Below, in pieces: positions 1-14,667 of a stretch of DNA of 64,000 nucleotides (positions are counted from its first letter, which is position 1; every line of letters begins with the position of its first letter). The position numbers were made by a program, and so were the translations under genes. The notes under the pieces were generated by a model. It made no database searches. It saw only the letters and a list, made by a program, of their open reading frames with translations, and had not been told where the DNA came from. Source of the stretch: Chionis minor (taxonomy: Eukaryota; Chordata; Aves; Charadriiformes; Chionididae); assembly GCA_013398295.1 (NCBI GenBank), contig VZSF01001148.1, forward strand, positions 440,985 to 504,984, given 5' to 3'.

Positions 1-3000
1 GAATAATAAGAAGAATGCAGTAAGTAGGTCTCTCTACCCACTTGGTGCATTCAAAGACTCATGGATATAAAAACATTTTGAAAAATATCTTCCCTGAATA
101 TGGTAGAGAAATTTTTCTAACTTTGAATGTATCTAAACCAGACTGAATCTTGTTAAAAGGTGTATTTAATTTCCTATCAAATTTATTTTCTATTAGACCT
201 AACATACTCTGATTTTTTTTTTTGCTTTTATTTCTGCTTTATCTTAAATAGCAAGGCTCACTATATTGCAGAAAGCAGTATATCATTATTTCAGTAGCAA
301 ACCAACATCACCCAGAAGTTAAATAATCCTGTGTCTTATGTCTATATTGTTTGGAAATGAATGATTCATGTGATTTATTAGAAATATTCCGAATCCTTGC
401 TGCTTACCTGGAAGTTTTTTCACTCTTCTCATTTGACAGTCTGTTGCAAGTTGCTCTAATTTAGTGAAGGTTGTATTTAAATTTAGCGATGTCCCCATTA
501 CCTTTGGGTAATGCTAGGCTGTTTCCGCGGGGGAATGCTGTGGTTAAAACTACATTAGTATACCCAAGGTATGCAGTGACAGCAACGCATCTCTTATAGC
601 AACCTATTTAGACATACTTTTTCATGAGGTACTCTTGAGAGTTGTGTAGGGCATGTAAGGATGAGGTAAATAACCGAAAAGTGTACTTTGGTTTATCCTA
701 ACCCCCTTATTTGTTCGCCTTTCCTAAAAGCATTGTCTTTTTCAGTTCCAGAATTGGACGCTGAAGAAGGAACTTACTTTGTTAGAAGTGGAAATGATAA
801 CCAGGGCAGTAACTTGCTCACTTGGTCATGTAGCTGGAAAGGAACAGTTGTGTTTACGTGAAATTTTAACATGCCTGTCTTTTAGAGGGTATTACAGAAT
901 TTTAGCACAAAAAATTGCACGTGTTCGTGTGTCTTCTCCGAATGCGCCATAGAAAATTTAAGATATGTAACTCCTGACTTCAAGGATGTCTATGGATACG
1001 TTTACGCTGTGTGTTAGGATTCCAGAAGCGCGGCACGGAGCTCCTGGCAGGCTAATTTAAAGTCAGCAGTAGGACAGGTTAGTCTTTGCAGATTGACTAA
1101 GTGCTGCCTGACGCTGGGGGTGGTGGCAGAGTCGATGGCGGAGAAGGAGCTCTGCCCTAAGGAGTGCCATGGAGAACGCCAGCTCTGGGCTCTCGGCACT
1201 GCTACTGTAAGGCAGGGTGATTCTCCTTCGTAAAGCCTGTTGGAGATCGGCTGGCCAGAAATGGGAGCACTTAAAAATAGTAATTGCAGTATAAATTTTT
1301 CATTTAAAAAAAAGTATTAGAATTCATACAGGACAGCGCAGTAGTAATGCAAATATTGTTGTGACTGGTTGCCGTATCTGAGGTCCCTGTGGGAAAGTTC
1401 AAAGTTAGTTGACTCACCTTAAGAGCTGGAGCTTCGCGGCGTCTTTAATCCCAATTTAGGGATACAAACCCTGTGCGTGGCTTTTGGAGGAAGGGAGAAC
1501 TTTAGGGAGGGACAGGTGTTTGAGCTGAAGAAAAGCCTTTTGCTGCTGTAGGTACAAGCCTGTCCTTAGGCTTTGTTGCGTTGTTTTAAAAATTGAGGCA
1601 AAGCCTAGGAAGGGGATGAAAGCTCAGACAGTGCCCTGTTGTGTGCGCGGTGAGTGGAGGGAATGGCATGTGGATTCTGCCTGTTCTCATCTACTATGCT
1701 TCAGCAAGAGGCAGAGAGATATATATTTCGAGGGGAAAAAAGGATTCTTCTCTGGAAAAAAAATAATAAAAAAATTAAGCAAAGTACAGTAATTTCACTC
1801 GAGACTTTTTGCAAGTCTCAAACATGTCTGCTGCCTATACAAAGGCTGTAAATCTAACGAGTTTTGAGAATGTTAAATTGGCAGTGTTTATTGGCAGAAT
1901 GTAATTTGTGTCATATAAAACACCTAAAACCCTAATGAACCCCTTTCCAGGAGGCATGCCTTAATGTGTTGGAGGAAGGTATACGGAATGGAAAGTTCCA
2001 TGCAGTGTTTGTGTATGAAAATAATCTGAATGGTTTGGGTTTTGGTTTTACTGTGTGTGTAAAAGGAGCATGATGATACTGTTTTTATGTCGTGTTTGAA
2101 GTCAAAGTGTTCCAGCAACTTTATCGCAACTTGTTATAAAAGAACAGAATAATACAAGTCCATACTGGTGTAGAAATTGAAAGAATACTTCCTTTTGGTG
2201 AGACAAAATTTCACTTTCACTAGCGATTTAAGCACAACAGATTACGAGTTCAGTCTGTGGGAAATGTTTTTTTTGGTTGGTTTTTTTTTTTTTTTGGTCT
2301 GAAGCCATGACTTTCAAAAGAACTTGGTGAGAAGCTGTAAAGCATAATAATGCAGACTTCCTTGTTTATTTTTTTAAGTTATTTAGCCACTGATTGATTT
2401 GCGAAGATCAGGTCCTTCGCCAAAATTTAAATCAGTCAGGAACAAATGAGTTCTAAAATTCAAGGTGCAGAACTTTTTTTTTTTTTTTGTCTGAATTGAG
2501 CGACATTTATCATTAGTGCTGGCACTTACTTCAGCATCGTGCAGTTGTTTTGGTGTGTCAATGTACAACTCCGTGGTTTAAAAGAGCCTTGCTAAGTCCC
2601 TTCTTACCTTTGTTTTTGCAACTATACCTCTGTTTCCACGTATAATTGAAAAGTGTGCTAGCGCTTGTCATTTGTTAGGTGCTGGAAGTATTTGTTTTGT
2701 GTGAAATTAGCAAACAGAGCAGTTTAGAACCAGTGACTTCTTTGTAAATAACTGATGGGTTTTTTTTAAAAAAAAAAGTCAGTCCCTGATTATCCAATTC
2801 AACCCCCCACACACTTATCAATTCATCCATTCAGCTGTGAAAAGCTTTTCCTTTTTTGTTTGTATTTGATTTGTATTACAGGCAAAGTGACAGCACTCAT
2901 GTTTAAGCTGCAATGAGCTGACTGTTTAACCTTGTATATTATGTTTCTAGTTATATAGACGTAGGAGTTTTATTTGTGTGAAGTTGCATTAGTAGTTTTG

Positions 3001-3497
3001 TCCAGGTGAAGAAGGGTTGACGGTTCTGTGACTTTTGTTTGGTATTCGAATGGCACTTGTGTGGTTTTAAAGGATCCTTGGTAAACCAGTGTTACTGAAA
3101 GCACTGGATGTTTTCAGCTTTAATGGAAGTCAAAGCGAAGTTTCTCAGTTAAGATCTTTGTGGCTTCGTCTTTCAGCAAAAAGAACCTGTGATACTGACA
3201 GATACTGAATAAATACAGTTTTGATCATGACTCCTAAATAAGGAGCTGAGAGACTGAAATATGGGTCTGAATTGGTGTCGTTTCAGGCTTTCGTGTTGTG
3301 TCAGCTTTGCATGTATTATGAAATCTGCTCCTAGTACGTAAAAATGCACAAACCATATTGCTGAACTGCAAAAGCCCCACTGCTGATACACGGAAGAATA
3401 GCAGCAGCTGTCATCCCGTTTTAGCCACGGTGCTTTTGAATGCCTTAATCCTCTTCCCAAACAGGAGGCAGAGAAAGCACGCTTTTTTTGTACCATT

Positions 3498-3523
3498 CCC
3501 CCCCCCCCCCTTTTTTTTTTTTT
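3498..3523. repeat. Homopyrimidine tract C13T13
   Basis: Thirteen C's are followed directly by thirteen T's, a low-complexity pyrimidine tract. Tract lengths in draft assemblies are unreliable. Confidence 0.9.
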
Positions 3524-4602
3524 GAAGTGTTGGTGTAGCAAAATCCGGAACCTGTCTTCAGCAGCCATCGCTGTATGGCACGGGACATTAGTTTCTTTGC
3601 ATCTAATTCAGACATTTAAGTCCTCCTCATGTATGCTAAGCTTTTTCAAATTTAGTTTTTATTAAAGCTAGAAATTACTTACATTGTGTTTACTCCCAGG
3701 TGTTTAAAATATCAAAGCAATTATTCAATTGTGCTTCACTTAGGTCTACTTCAAATTGGAATTAACTTGGTGTTCTTTGTTCCCTTTCAGTTGCTGAAAG
3801 GTTGTACAACGTTTAGGTTGTACTCAGAACCTGAGTTACAGGTGACGTACATGTCTACCAGTAGAATATGTTTTATTTTGTGAAATTTTCACACTTTCAG
3901 ATTATTTTTTTAAAGAACAATTTTTACAAGACAGTTATTACAAAATAGTTTCTCTAAGAGGCAAGCTCTTAGAGATGCTGCAAATGTAAATTTGATCTGT
4001 TACAGCTCCTCTTAAGGTCTATATGGTGCAGTATCCTATCTCCAAAGTAGGTCATGGCAGAAGTCCGAGGAAGGGTATATGACCCGAGCAAGCATGCAGT
4101 GATGCTTCCCTGGTATACTTTGCTGTCTCACCAGCATTTCCTGAGTCAGAAGCTGTTCTTCAAAATAAATAAGGCAATTTTTTTCTGCATTAATTTGCCT
4201 AGTCACTCTTCTTAACTGCATTTTAAGAATATTTTCCAAATATGTATAACCACATTTCAAGAGACTAGCATAGGAAAATTATTTATATTGAATCAAGTAA
4301 TCAACATTTTTGGAAATAAGTTATAAAAGGGTGGGTTCTATGTTTGTTTGTTTATTAGCTACTGTCTTGCAAAGTGAATTTGCATGGCAAAGTAATCTCA
4401 ACAGAGGAATGAAGTATGCAAGTGTAAAGCTGTCCGACTACAGCTAGTTCATTAAATTGTCTGTCTAGATAAACTTAATAGGATATCATTTTAAGTCTTT
4501 CCTAACCTCCAGCCTCTCAGACAAAAAATACTTTGCTGTGCTGAAATAAGTAAGCTGCTAGAGTCAAATTTAATGTTTTAAGAATCCATTTTTGTTGCCC
4601 TG

Positions 4603-4626
4603 AAAGAGCATTTAAAAATGCTCTTT
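4603..4626. repeat. Short perfect inverted repeat (11-bp arms, 2-bp loop)
   Basis: The arms AAAGAGCATTT and AAATGCTCTTT are exact reverse complements separated by AA. Related A-rich words (GAAAGAGAATTTAAAAAATC) follow within 40 bp, so part of the symmetry may come from local slippage. No function is implied. Confidence 0.75.
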
Positions 4627-5791
4627 TACCGAAAGAGAATTTAAAAAATCTGCATTAAAAAGCATGTTGACCAGTACAGTACTGAAAGCCATACGAGAGA
4701 AAATGGCATTTGATGACAAGGCTTGGTATGCTTAGAAATGCTCTTGTTATTAAAGTTGCTCTGATGCCACCTACTCCTACACTGGAGTCTCCTCATTTGT
4801 GTGACACACTAACTACCACAACACACAAGGATCTCCCAGCAGCGACGTTACCTTGTGGTTTCCTCTTGCAAGCCCATTTTCCCTTCCCTCTCCATTAATA
4901 CCCATTTCCAAACTCCTCAGTTTGAAACGCCCTCTCTTTACATCTTTAAAATGCTAGAAGCCTCAGTATTACTTGTAAGAAAAATAATTAATGCCAAGAA
5001 AGAAAATTTGCATTTAGCATTTTGGGGATGTTCTTTACAATTTTTTGCTAGCTTATACTGAGTAAGAGGTTGTCTGTTTGCTTTGCTCGTGACAGTGCAG
5101 AAAAAAGAAGCCTTAAGTTCAGTGAAAAATCAAGGTACTACCTCATTACTATGAAATCCAGTTGTTGGTAGTTTCAGTGGAATATGTGTGCCTACACTGG
5201 CTATGCAACAGGCCAAGGAGTTCTTGTGGGCTGACATTCCAGTGTTCAGTCAGTTAGTATTGGAATGTCCACAGCTGTGTCCAGACATCTCTCAGGTCAA
5301 TGAAGAGATGCAGGAACTGAAGGGTAGTTTCCAAGTGTCGTTAATTTGTGGGAGGAGGGAGGCATCTCATGTTAGTTTATTCTTTCTTCTAATTTCTCTC
5401 CCCCTCCACCCACCCAAAGAAAGGTCACGTGCATGTAATATAGTCTTACAAAGTCTAGAGTAATATTATTTTGAAAATTGCCATGTTAGAAGGAAAAAGG
5501 GAAAATAATCTAAAAAGATCCTGCTTTGTTTTTAAATTATGAATTTTTTATTTCAAATGTTTAAGTAAGAAAGCGGTAGGTATGTGGTATTACCTACTCT
5601 TGCATGTTCTGTGCTGCATTACTGAAGTACTACTGTAGGTATTAGAGATCATTTGTTCTCCTTAGTTTTGATGTTTATTGCCCTCTGTGTTGCTAAGTTT
5701 GTTATACCAAGCGCCACAAAAGGGTGTTACTAGATCGACCTATTTATTCGTGTAAATGGCATTAATAAATATTTCTTTTTCACTTTTATAG

Positions 5792-6034
<243 letters not shown>

Positions 6035-8542
6035 TAATGGGCACTTTATGTGATATTTCACTTTTTATCAATGAGAAAATCAACTCTTATTTTCCGTGTT
6101 ATTCCCTAGTGTGATACTGGCTGTATCGTTTTCTGATTCCTGATTTCCCTGGTAATTCTGTAAGGTTTGCTTGCACAAATGGCATGCAGTAGTATTTCAT
6201 GTTTGACAGTAAGCAACAGAAAATCCATGACCGACTTTATTGTTGGATGTGCCATTAATATCACGTTCTGATTTCTTCCATGCACTGGATAGTCAGCCTT
6301 CCAGTGTAATGTCTGTTAAATTACTTTGTTTACACTTGGATACTTCATGAGCTGTTTCAATTAATTCACCTTTTCATTAGTGCAGTATTAGTTTAATTAT
6401 TCCTTATCAGTTTCTTCCTTTGCCACCCTCCTCTACTGAAGCAGAGGAGCGCTTTCGGAGGAGTAGCTTATTTGTATGGAGTGAGTCAGGATACAGTATT
6501 TCATTGGCAATCATTATGGTTGCGTTTCTTGACTGGAGTTGTGAGATTTGGAAATACAGCTTTTGAATTTTAATTGCAACAGATTCTTTAATATTATCTG
6601 GGCTACCGTGAACAATCACTTAGAAGTATTAACCCTCTATTTTCTAGAGAGTAGTCTTCAGTACAAATTTTAGAGCCAAATGAACTCATAGTACATACAA
6701 AGGTATCGATGAGCATGGATTTGGACAAAATTTGTATAATTGGCTTACCTCATAAACGATCTGAGAGCTTCATGTAGGCTGGAAAATTGTATGCTAACTT
6801 GTACCAGAAGATTGAACCCTGTGTAATACTTCTTGGTAATGCAAGTCATATCTAAGGACCAGAAGCTTAGTGTGTCACAGAAGAGTGTAAGAGTGTAGTG
6901 GTAGAAGCTGAGACTTAGGAGAGTGTCACATCAGGACACAGTAGCACGCAGAAACAAGACCTCACTAAAACCCACCACTTCTGATGGGTTGACAGTAAAG
7001 AGAGAAGCTCTTAGGAGACTGGAGTGGGAGTGACTTTTGTTTGAGATGCTTTTGTATCCTCCTTGCATCAGAAACAATGCTAGATTCTTGATGCCTTCGC
7101 TTTTTTCTCCCTCCCTCCCTCGGAGAAGCAGGGGTCAGAGGGAGAAATGAATGAAAATGGCCTTTTGCTGCCCTGTGATGGGGAGGGCCCGGCTGGGCTG
7201 GATGAAGTTCTCTCCCCTTCAAGCCCCTGCACTTCCCAGGCACACGGAGTCGGTGCCCTCGCTGCGAGCAGGAGCGAAGGTTGCTTTGCTCTCTCCTCCC
7301 TCCTCCGCTCCCTGTCACCCAGTCACCTTCTCGAGAAGTGGCCAGCAGCAGCCTGCTAAGTCCCTGAGGGAGCTGCTCCAAACAGCATGGTGCTACGTAG
7401 AGGACAGAGGCAGTAAGTCCTTTTTTCCCCCCAGTTTGGCAAACATGCTGTGAATTGGTGGGACAGTCGAAGTTGGATCATTAGAAGAAGTTTCGATTAG
7501 TGCAGAAGCAGAAGAGACATTTGTAAAGGCAGAGCCGAGGGCGATGTCTTGTAAAAGTGATTATTTTGCAAGTTCTTTACTTGATTTTTGCAAATGAGAA
7601 AAGATAAGTTTGGAAAACTTCTCTGAACTCTCCAGTTACACTGGTACATGTCTATGAAATACAAAAAGGATAAGAAAATGGTCAGGTTTCAACTGTGAAG
7701 GCTCCTGAAAGGTATCTTTCTGGTTCTGCTTTGTTAATATGTATCTCAGACTAGTTTGAGGGACCTGCCTACTTATGTATTTTAAAGTCAGCATCTCGCA
7801 TTTTACCTTTTACCATCTTCTGCTATTAACTTTTTATCATTCTGGAAATGTACTGCTTTTGTAACTTCACCTTACAGTGTGCTGAAGTTCGGCTGTCATT
7901 TTGTCCTGGTTTGAGGTAAAACAGGACATTTCTACGTCATCCTGACTTGTATTCCTCCGTCCCTTGGAATTCTCTCTTCTTGCTGTTGTTGCTTTTGCCT
8001 AAATTATTTGCTGCAGGCTTAATTTTGTGACTCGCCTTTATTCCCTACTCTGCGTCATTCCTGTGTTGACAGGACTAGCATGGCAACATCCTTCTGCCAT
8101 ATTTTTTACATCAGTGCAGATTTGTAAGAACCTTTTTTTCTTGCCTTCCTGCCTTTTCCAGGGGTAAGAACATGTTTTGCTTGTGGCTTTTTTTCCCTTT
8201 TTTTCCCCCCACCAGTCGTAAAGTATGTTGCAGGCTACACCCTTATTTACCCAGTGACTGTTTCACAACAGTAGCATGTGGTCTTGTGACCATGAGGCTC
8301 ATAATTGTAATTCCCTCTTGGCAAGACTCACTGTGAAGCTTTCTGCTCTGCATTTTGTAGGGAATGCTGCAGCAGGTTTGCTCACTGAATTGAGCAACCG
8401 CCGTTCTTGCCTACCCTGCGTTCTCTAAATTGCAAGCTTGGAAAATGGTAGAGATGGGCTGTGCGCTACTTACTGATTTTTAAAGTTTTTAACTATATAG
8501 TCTCCAGTATGGACATGATTTCAAGCTTGAAATGTTGATTAT

Positions 8543-8785
8543 ATCATAGAATCATAGAATGGTTAGAGGTGGAAGGGACCTTAAAGATCATCTAGTTCCA
8601 ATCCCCCTGCCATAGGCAGGGACGCCTCCCACCAGACCTGATTGCTCAAAGCCCCATCCAGCCTGGCCTTCAACACTTCCAGGGATGGGGCCTCCACAGC
8701 TTTTCTGGGCAACCTGTTCCAGTGCCTCACCACCCTCAGAGTGAAAATATGTTTCGTCCTTCTCCAGAAAGCGTCATTGTCAGGT
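8543..8785 (-). mobile_element. CR1 LINE 3' fragment
   Basis: The left edge reads ATCATAGAATCATAGAATGG, the inverted octamer tail typical of avian CR1, so the element lies on the minus strand. The minus-strand translation contains FTLRVVRHWNRLPRKAVEAP and then SLEVLKARLDGAL, the C-terminal end of the CR1 ORF2 reverse transcriptase. The copy is strongly 5'-truncated, as is usual for CR1, and is a dead fragment. The right boundary is approximate. Confidence 0.93.
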
Positions 8786-9583
8786 CCAAAGCCTGTCTGT
8801 GCCACTAAGACTGAACTTTTCACCGTTAATCACTAATGTGGATGAGCCTATGTTGTGATTAAAACACAGAGAGAGGTAAGATATGTGTCAGGTTTTTCTG
8901 TAATGTGAAGTAGGCACCGACAATCCTGAACCCTCCCTAACCTGTAATGTGCTGAGTAACGTGGTGGACAGCTATTCCCAAGAACTGGGAAGATGGAAAG
9001 TGCTGAACAGTACTGCCAAGATCATCATTGGCAAAGCTCCTGTTTGGAGAAGACACAGACAAGCTTTTGTCCTGCTTCTCGGTATATTTGGCTGATTTGG
9101 CTTTTGATTTCCTTGGCAGGACCAACCTGCTGCACAGACTTGATCCGCTGTTTTTAAAAATGCATCTGTGAGGAGAGTACTCATTGGTTGCCAGATGCTT
9201 AACTTTTTTAGCCTTTGATGTATCTCGGGTATGGCAGCCCTAGTGCAAATGAAGGGAGAAACAGAGGCAATAAGGACTGGATGTTCTTGGCCAGATGCTT
9301 TCCTTGCTTGGAGCCCTCTTCCCTGCCTGCAGTGCCCGGGAAGTGCCTGGTTTGCTGTGCACAGACGCAAGGACAGAAGTGTACAGATAGAGTAATCCTG
9401 AGGTGTTGGGAAGCCATCAGGTTGACAGCACATGTACAGCTTGGGGAGCCTGGGGTCAACAGAGGACATAGGCAGAGTAGGTCTGGCATGTGGGGTGGTG
9501 TTGCGCTTGCTAAGGGCGTTTGAAGTCCTGTCATGCGGCCCCTTTATCACGGCGTGTGGCCCTCCCTGATACTGAAACGAGAT

Positions 9584-9800
9584 GATGCAGTTTATCAACC
9601 TCTTCCAGAGTACGCTCAAACCCTAATTCCACTCCCAGTCTTAAGATCATCTCACTCCTTATCCCACAGATCTCTGCAGTCAGATGGTTTAAGGCAGCAT
9701 CGCTTTTCATGTTAACCTGGAGGTGCTTTCTGAGCTGCAGTTTATCAATATCTGCTGTTCTGAGCCCCAGCCCTAAACCCAATTCCACTATTATCCTTTA
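9584..9800. repeat. Imperfect duplicated segment (two units about 150 bp apart)
   Basis: Units starting near 9584 and 9734 share GCAGTTTATCAA, then a similar region, then CCTAA-CC(A)ATTCCACT. They look like degenerate copies of one 60-70 bp sequence. No family was recognised. The boundaries are by eye. Confidence 0.45.
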
Positions 9801-12800
9801 TTCTAAGCCAGCACCCTCTTCTAATTCCAGATGTAAATAGAGCCACGTAACCCTTTGATAGCAGGTTTTGTTCTGTGCTGGTATTTGCTGGGCTGAAGAG
9901 CCATCCCAGCCCTAGCCCCTATCATTTCCTCCAGCTTTGAACGTCATCGTAGCCAAATTGCTACTGCCAGCACTAGACTTTACCTTAGCTCTTCTTCAGG
10001 TCAGAGGTGTTGTCAGAAGTATCTGCAAGTGGTGACACTAGCCTTTGTCACTGCCTCTGTTACCTTTTTCTGCAGGTCTCGAGGAAGATATGTAAGGGAG
10101 GCAAGGGTCTTCCTGAACTGATATCTTGCTCTTACTTATGTTTACCTTTCGTCCCGAAAGTTAGCTCAACTTTAACAGGAGCCTTATCTGTAGCTGAGCC
10201 ACACCTTCTTGTCCCAGGGACAAATATAGGAGGATGCCCCCGGTGCTCAGTGGCATCTAGTCCCAGGCCTTACCTAACTAATCACTTTGAGGCAGTTCGG
10301 TAATAATGTTTGTTAATTCTGACCAAAAATTAACTGTCGTGCAACTGCTGCTTCACAAAGCTGAGTTAGTGACCCAGGTTCCATAGTAAACAGAACTCGT
10401 ACTTAGGAAATGTCTATGTTGACCTTCTAATTTGTATTAAAATTATTCTCAGAGCAGCATGTGCAGTATTGTGTTGTCTTGCCATAGTAAATGTAAACAA
10501 AATTACACTTTGCGGTATTTTTATTGGTAGGAATTCATGTTTGTGCTTTGCTTGTAAGCAAAGAGGAAGAATAAATTGTTTCTGCCAACTCCGCCCCCCC
10601 ATATTTCAGATATTTTAATTGTCCTTTAAAATGAGAAACTTTTAAGTCTTGTTGACTCACATGTCTTGGTAGTTCAAGTATATGGCTGACTTTCAGTGGA
10701 AGGAACTGAAATTTACAGTGGTGATATTGATCTGCTTCTGTTTTGTTTTGAGTACTCTGATGGCAGTACAGATCAACTATGTATGGCATGTGTAAAGTTA
10801 TAGAGGAAAAGAAGAATATGTCCTGTCTCCATGCAATTACAGGCAGGATGAGAAGATCTACGTTCAGATCTAAGTATTTTGGAGGCTCCCTTCTGATTTG
10901 AGGACATACATTATTATCATGTAGATGGTATGACCCCATGTAAGTAAAGGAACCTGCCAGAGAGAAACCAGAAAATGCAGTTAAAAACAAGTCTAGATAT
11001 TTGCTTATGACAGACAGTTAAAGAGTTCGTGTTACTGGAATTCAAAGGCCCATAATTTTGCCTAGTCCATGAGGTTAAAATTAGTAAGATGCAGCTTTCT
11101 GTGAGTGTAATTCTGTTTAAGGCCGAGTTGGCTTCAGCATTTTTATATGAGCCTGTAGAACAGTACTTGTGCTTCATTTCAAAACCAGCAACTTCCAGTG
11201 TACTCTGTAACTCTCTCTGAAGCTGATGAAGATTTTGGAACCTTACTGAAATGGTAACCGGTGCCCCAGATGTTGGCTGTTGATTTTTATATCAAAAAGG
11301 AATGCAACAACATTGGCCATTTGTGAAAATCATCATGCTGAAAGAAGACAACAATTGATCAGCTTTTCTTCTCCTGAGTCCTGTTTGTAGTGTATTCAAA
11401 TGTCACGTGCTAGTCTTTATCTTGGTGGATCATCTTTTAGAAATAGGCGATCTACATCTCCACATGTTGATGGGGGGGGAAAAAAGTTGAAATTACAGTG
11501 GGTCGGAAATCCACAGTTCCCTTCACTGTTGTTGTTACAGTACTTGAGCTTGATTTGCTGGCTTCACCAGAAAAATTAAATATCTTCTACCTGTGGATCT
11601 TCAGTTGCCTACATAGACATGGTGTTTGAGACTGCTTTTGTAATGTTGGGGAGCCTCCTGTCCCAACTCTTTGGGTCCCTGAAAGTACAACCATCTAGGT
11701 TTTGTGCCTCTTAAATTCTGAGGGGGGCAGGTTGTCCTTTGGTTATTCCTTTTAGCAGTTTAATTCTTTGGGGACTGTAAGCTAGAAAGAAACCCAAAGA
11801 TCTTCCAAAAGGATTTTGTGAACACACCCTCATATCGTATTGCTCTGACAGGGCACCCGCAGGTGGATGCCCCTGGGGAGTTTGGGCCTTCTGAAGATGG
11901 ACCTTCATGGTGCAGGTCTGAGCAGGCAGACAGCTTGTGTTGGCACGCTCCCTGGCCCCCCTTTCTCTCTGTGATGCATTGACAGAAGTGGGACCTCTTG
12001 AGTTCATCAGCGAGGTCCCAAGGACCGGTGCTCATCTCCTGTGCTCAGGGGCTTAAAAACTTTCCCTTGGGGCTCCTGCCCTCCCAAAGCATGCTGACTG
12101 AGAGTGCATCTTTTTACATCAACTACCCAGTGTCTTCAGACACATGGACATTGTGAAGGTCCCAGAAAAACAGTTGCTGTGATTAGGTTAACAAAGGAAC
12201 ATAGAGATCTTGACTGACTAGGACCCATTCACAGGCATTTTCTTATTGCTTCACCATTCTTTGAGCTAACCTGGAATTGTCTTAGAGATGCAGTAAATCT
12301 GCTATTTTTCTCTTCCCTAAGCAAGCCTTGTACATCACGGTTATTCATTCAAACCCTAGTGTTGTTTCTTCTGTCCATGCCATCACCTTGGCTGGGGATC
12401 CATGTCACCTGTATTTGGCCAAAGCATTCGGAAAGTTTGTTCGGTTTGGTTTTGTTTAACTCCATCAGTTCCTTCATCTGTTTTGCTGCCAGACGCCCTC
12501 GAACATTTGTGCGGGCAGACGTGAAGGACTGGCGCGGCATAAACTGTGCCGCAGGCTGAGTTGTGGATGGAGTTGGTGTTGGAAGCCCTGGTGCTCTGCA
12601 GGCCCAGGGAGCTGAGCCGAGGACAGACTGCAAAATAAAGCAGAAGCACCTCTCTGCATGTTTGAGTCTCCGTGATGTATGAGCAATATCTCCATGTTGT
12701 TGGTTTTAAAAGAAAATTATTTGGCAGTAGTAACAGGGGTTCGATATGAAGGGCTTTATAAACAGCTGCAAAGCAAGTGGATTTGTGGCAACTGAGAGCT

Positions 12801-14667
12801 CTGCAAGTGAAAGATAAGTAGAAGCAGAAGTAATTTTTTGCTGTTCACAACATTTATTTTGAGGGGTTTTTCTTAGGAGTGATTATACCAAATGTACCTG
12901 CAAGGAAGTTGTCCCTCACGAATTTGGTTTTCCCATTAAAAGAAGGGCTTTTTTTCCCTTGCTTTAATTATTCTCATACAGAACAGCGGAAACATCCCAT
13001 CCACCAGCATGTCTTAGACAGATTAGCGTTTCTTATTCCAGGCTGGGAGACAAAACCAAATCACCTTTTCTGCGGTGATTTTTACCTTCCCATTATGGCT
13101 CACAGTAATGTATCTACACTGGTTAAAAACCCGTGTACCCATAATTCACATAATTATACTGGTATAACCTGTCTAAGATCTAAAATAGTCTGAGGAATCC
13201 AAGGAGTTGTCCAACAAAAACAGGAAACACAGATTGGGTGTTCAGATTATTTTTATGTATGGGGAGGTTAGAACACATCTGAAATTTGTGTGTGGCCTTT
13301 ATGCATCTAAAAGAAGCAGAGTAGGGCATGGACTTTTTTCCCCATCTGTTTTATGCTGCGATTATTATAAATAATTTATATATGGGTAAAAATAAAGTTC
13401 CAGTTTTTAGTGGAGGTAGAAGGATTCTTTGGCAGTAATGGTGTCCCGTAGTATATAAAATGCAGATTTCATCATGACAGAGTTCCAGTTTTCCCTTTTA
13501 AAATACAAATGTCTAAAACACGCAAAGCAATCTGTTAGAAATAACACGTCTGAGTATGAGGTTTAATCTGAAGTATCAAAGAACCTGTGTTAGCCTGTGC
13601 TGCTAAAATAGACCCTGGAGACTAAAACAGATCAATGAGTGTTTACTTTCACAAGGTACGTTTTGTTTGATCAGATTAATTTGAAATTCTAAGTAATGAC
13701 TGGAAATCAGTGTAATCGTTGGTCAATTAACAAAGTAATGTTGTAGTGAGCTGTAACAAAGTGAAGAGAGAGCAGAGCTGCTGTTCGTTACAGAAGTGAC
13801 CCCTATCTTCTTGGCCCTATGGATTAACTTGGATTAACTCCGGCACTCGGTCAGGCAGTGTGGACTGACCTGTCCAAAGTCGAAGGGATCTGTCTGAGAG
13901 TCTGTCCCTTCAGCTCGCAACCTCCTCCCCTCTCCAGGTCTTGAAACTGCTATGTGCGCAGAAGGCCGTGATGGATTCTTCAGATTCACTGTCAGCCTAG
14001 TAAAGGCAGTAGATCTGCCCAGAAAAATTAGCCAGGACAGCGGTTTGTCTTAGGTTAGGGTTTGTCAAAGGTTCATCTTGTCAGAATCTAGTTTCCACCC
14101 ATGTAGACTTTGCAGTCTTGGATGTTCGTGGTGTTGCAGCTAGCTTTTTAGCTCTACTTACTCCTTTTGCTACTTCAAAAATGCAAGATATTTTTGTACA
14201 GATTCACGTGACATCATCTATCATGTTTGTAAGGCAGCAAGTGTTCTTCAATTTTCATGTAATGCCAGTATCCCATAGGGAATATCCCACGTATCTGATC
14301 AGTACTGCTTGTAGTTTATTATTATTATTATATGTGTTGTAGTAGACAAGTAAATTAACGGTCACGTGCAAAAAACTGCTGTACAATTTTCTCTCTCATA
14401 TACAGTTATGTGTTGAAGGTTCCCAGTAGCTGCCCTCGCAGACCATATTCAAAACAGTAGATTAACTTGTTTCTGCAGTTTTTAAGTTATAGATATATGG
14501 CTCTGGTTTGAAATGGGCAGTATGGGTGTTCTTGTAGCTGTAATGCTCTACAGGCACAAGAAAAACAGGATCTATGGGGTGGGTAAGAACTTCTTAATTA
14601 GGCCAACTGATTTATCCGGGGGAAAATATGTTAGCCCAGTCCAGGCTGAAACGAAAGGTTCGATGGC

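Larger units (their letters stand above)
1..5791 (+). other. SPIRE1: SPIRE1 intron upstream of the first visible coding exon
   Basis: This is AT-rich sequence with no recognisable exon. The Spire1 N-terminus, which in mammals is encoded by a GC-rich first exon ending just before the VIESLG segment, is not visible, so this stretch is most likely the 3' part of intron 1. It ends in a pyrimidine-rich acceptor (TTTCACTTTTATAG) directly before the exon at 5792. Contents are T-rich runs near 2268-2297, a C13T13 tract at 3498-3523 and a short perfect inverted repeat at 4603-4626. No CR1 copy was seen here. A small extra coding exon cannot be excluded by eye. Confidence 0.7.

Noticed and set aside
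3173..3568. Minus-strand frame of 131 codons
   Set aside because: It is kept open by the C13T13 tract (encoding Lys and Gly runs). No similarity recognised.
7898..8060. Possible solo LTR (TGTCCTGGTTTGAGG resembles a common avian LTR start)
   Set aside because: Similarity is limited to about 12 bases. No matching terminal CA end, polyadenylation signal or target duplication was found.
8972..9619. Minus-strand frame of 215 codons
   Set aside because: Despite its length it shows no motif I recognise, has competing frames of similar quality on both strands, and no splice-site or repeat support. Judged to be chance.
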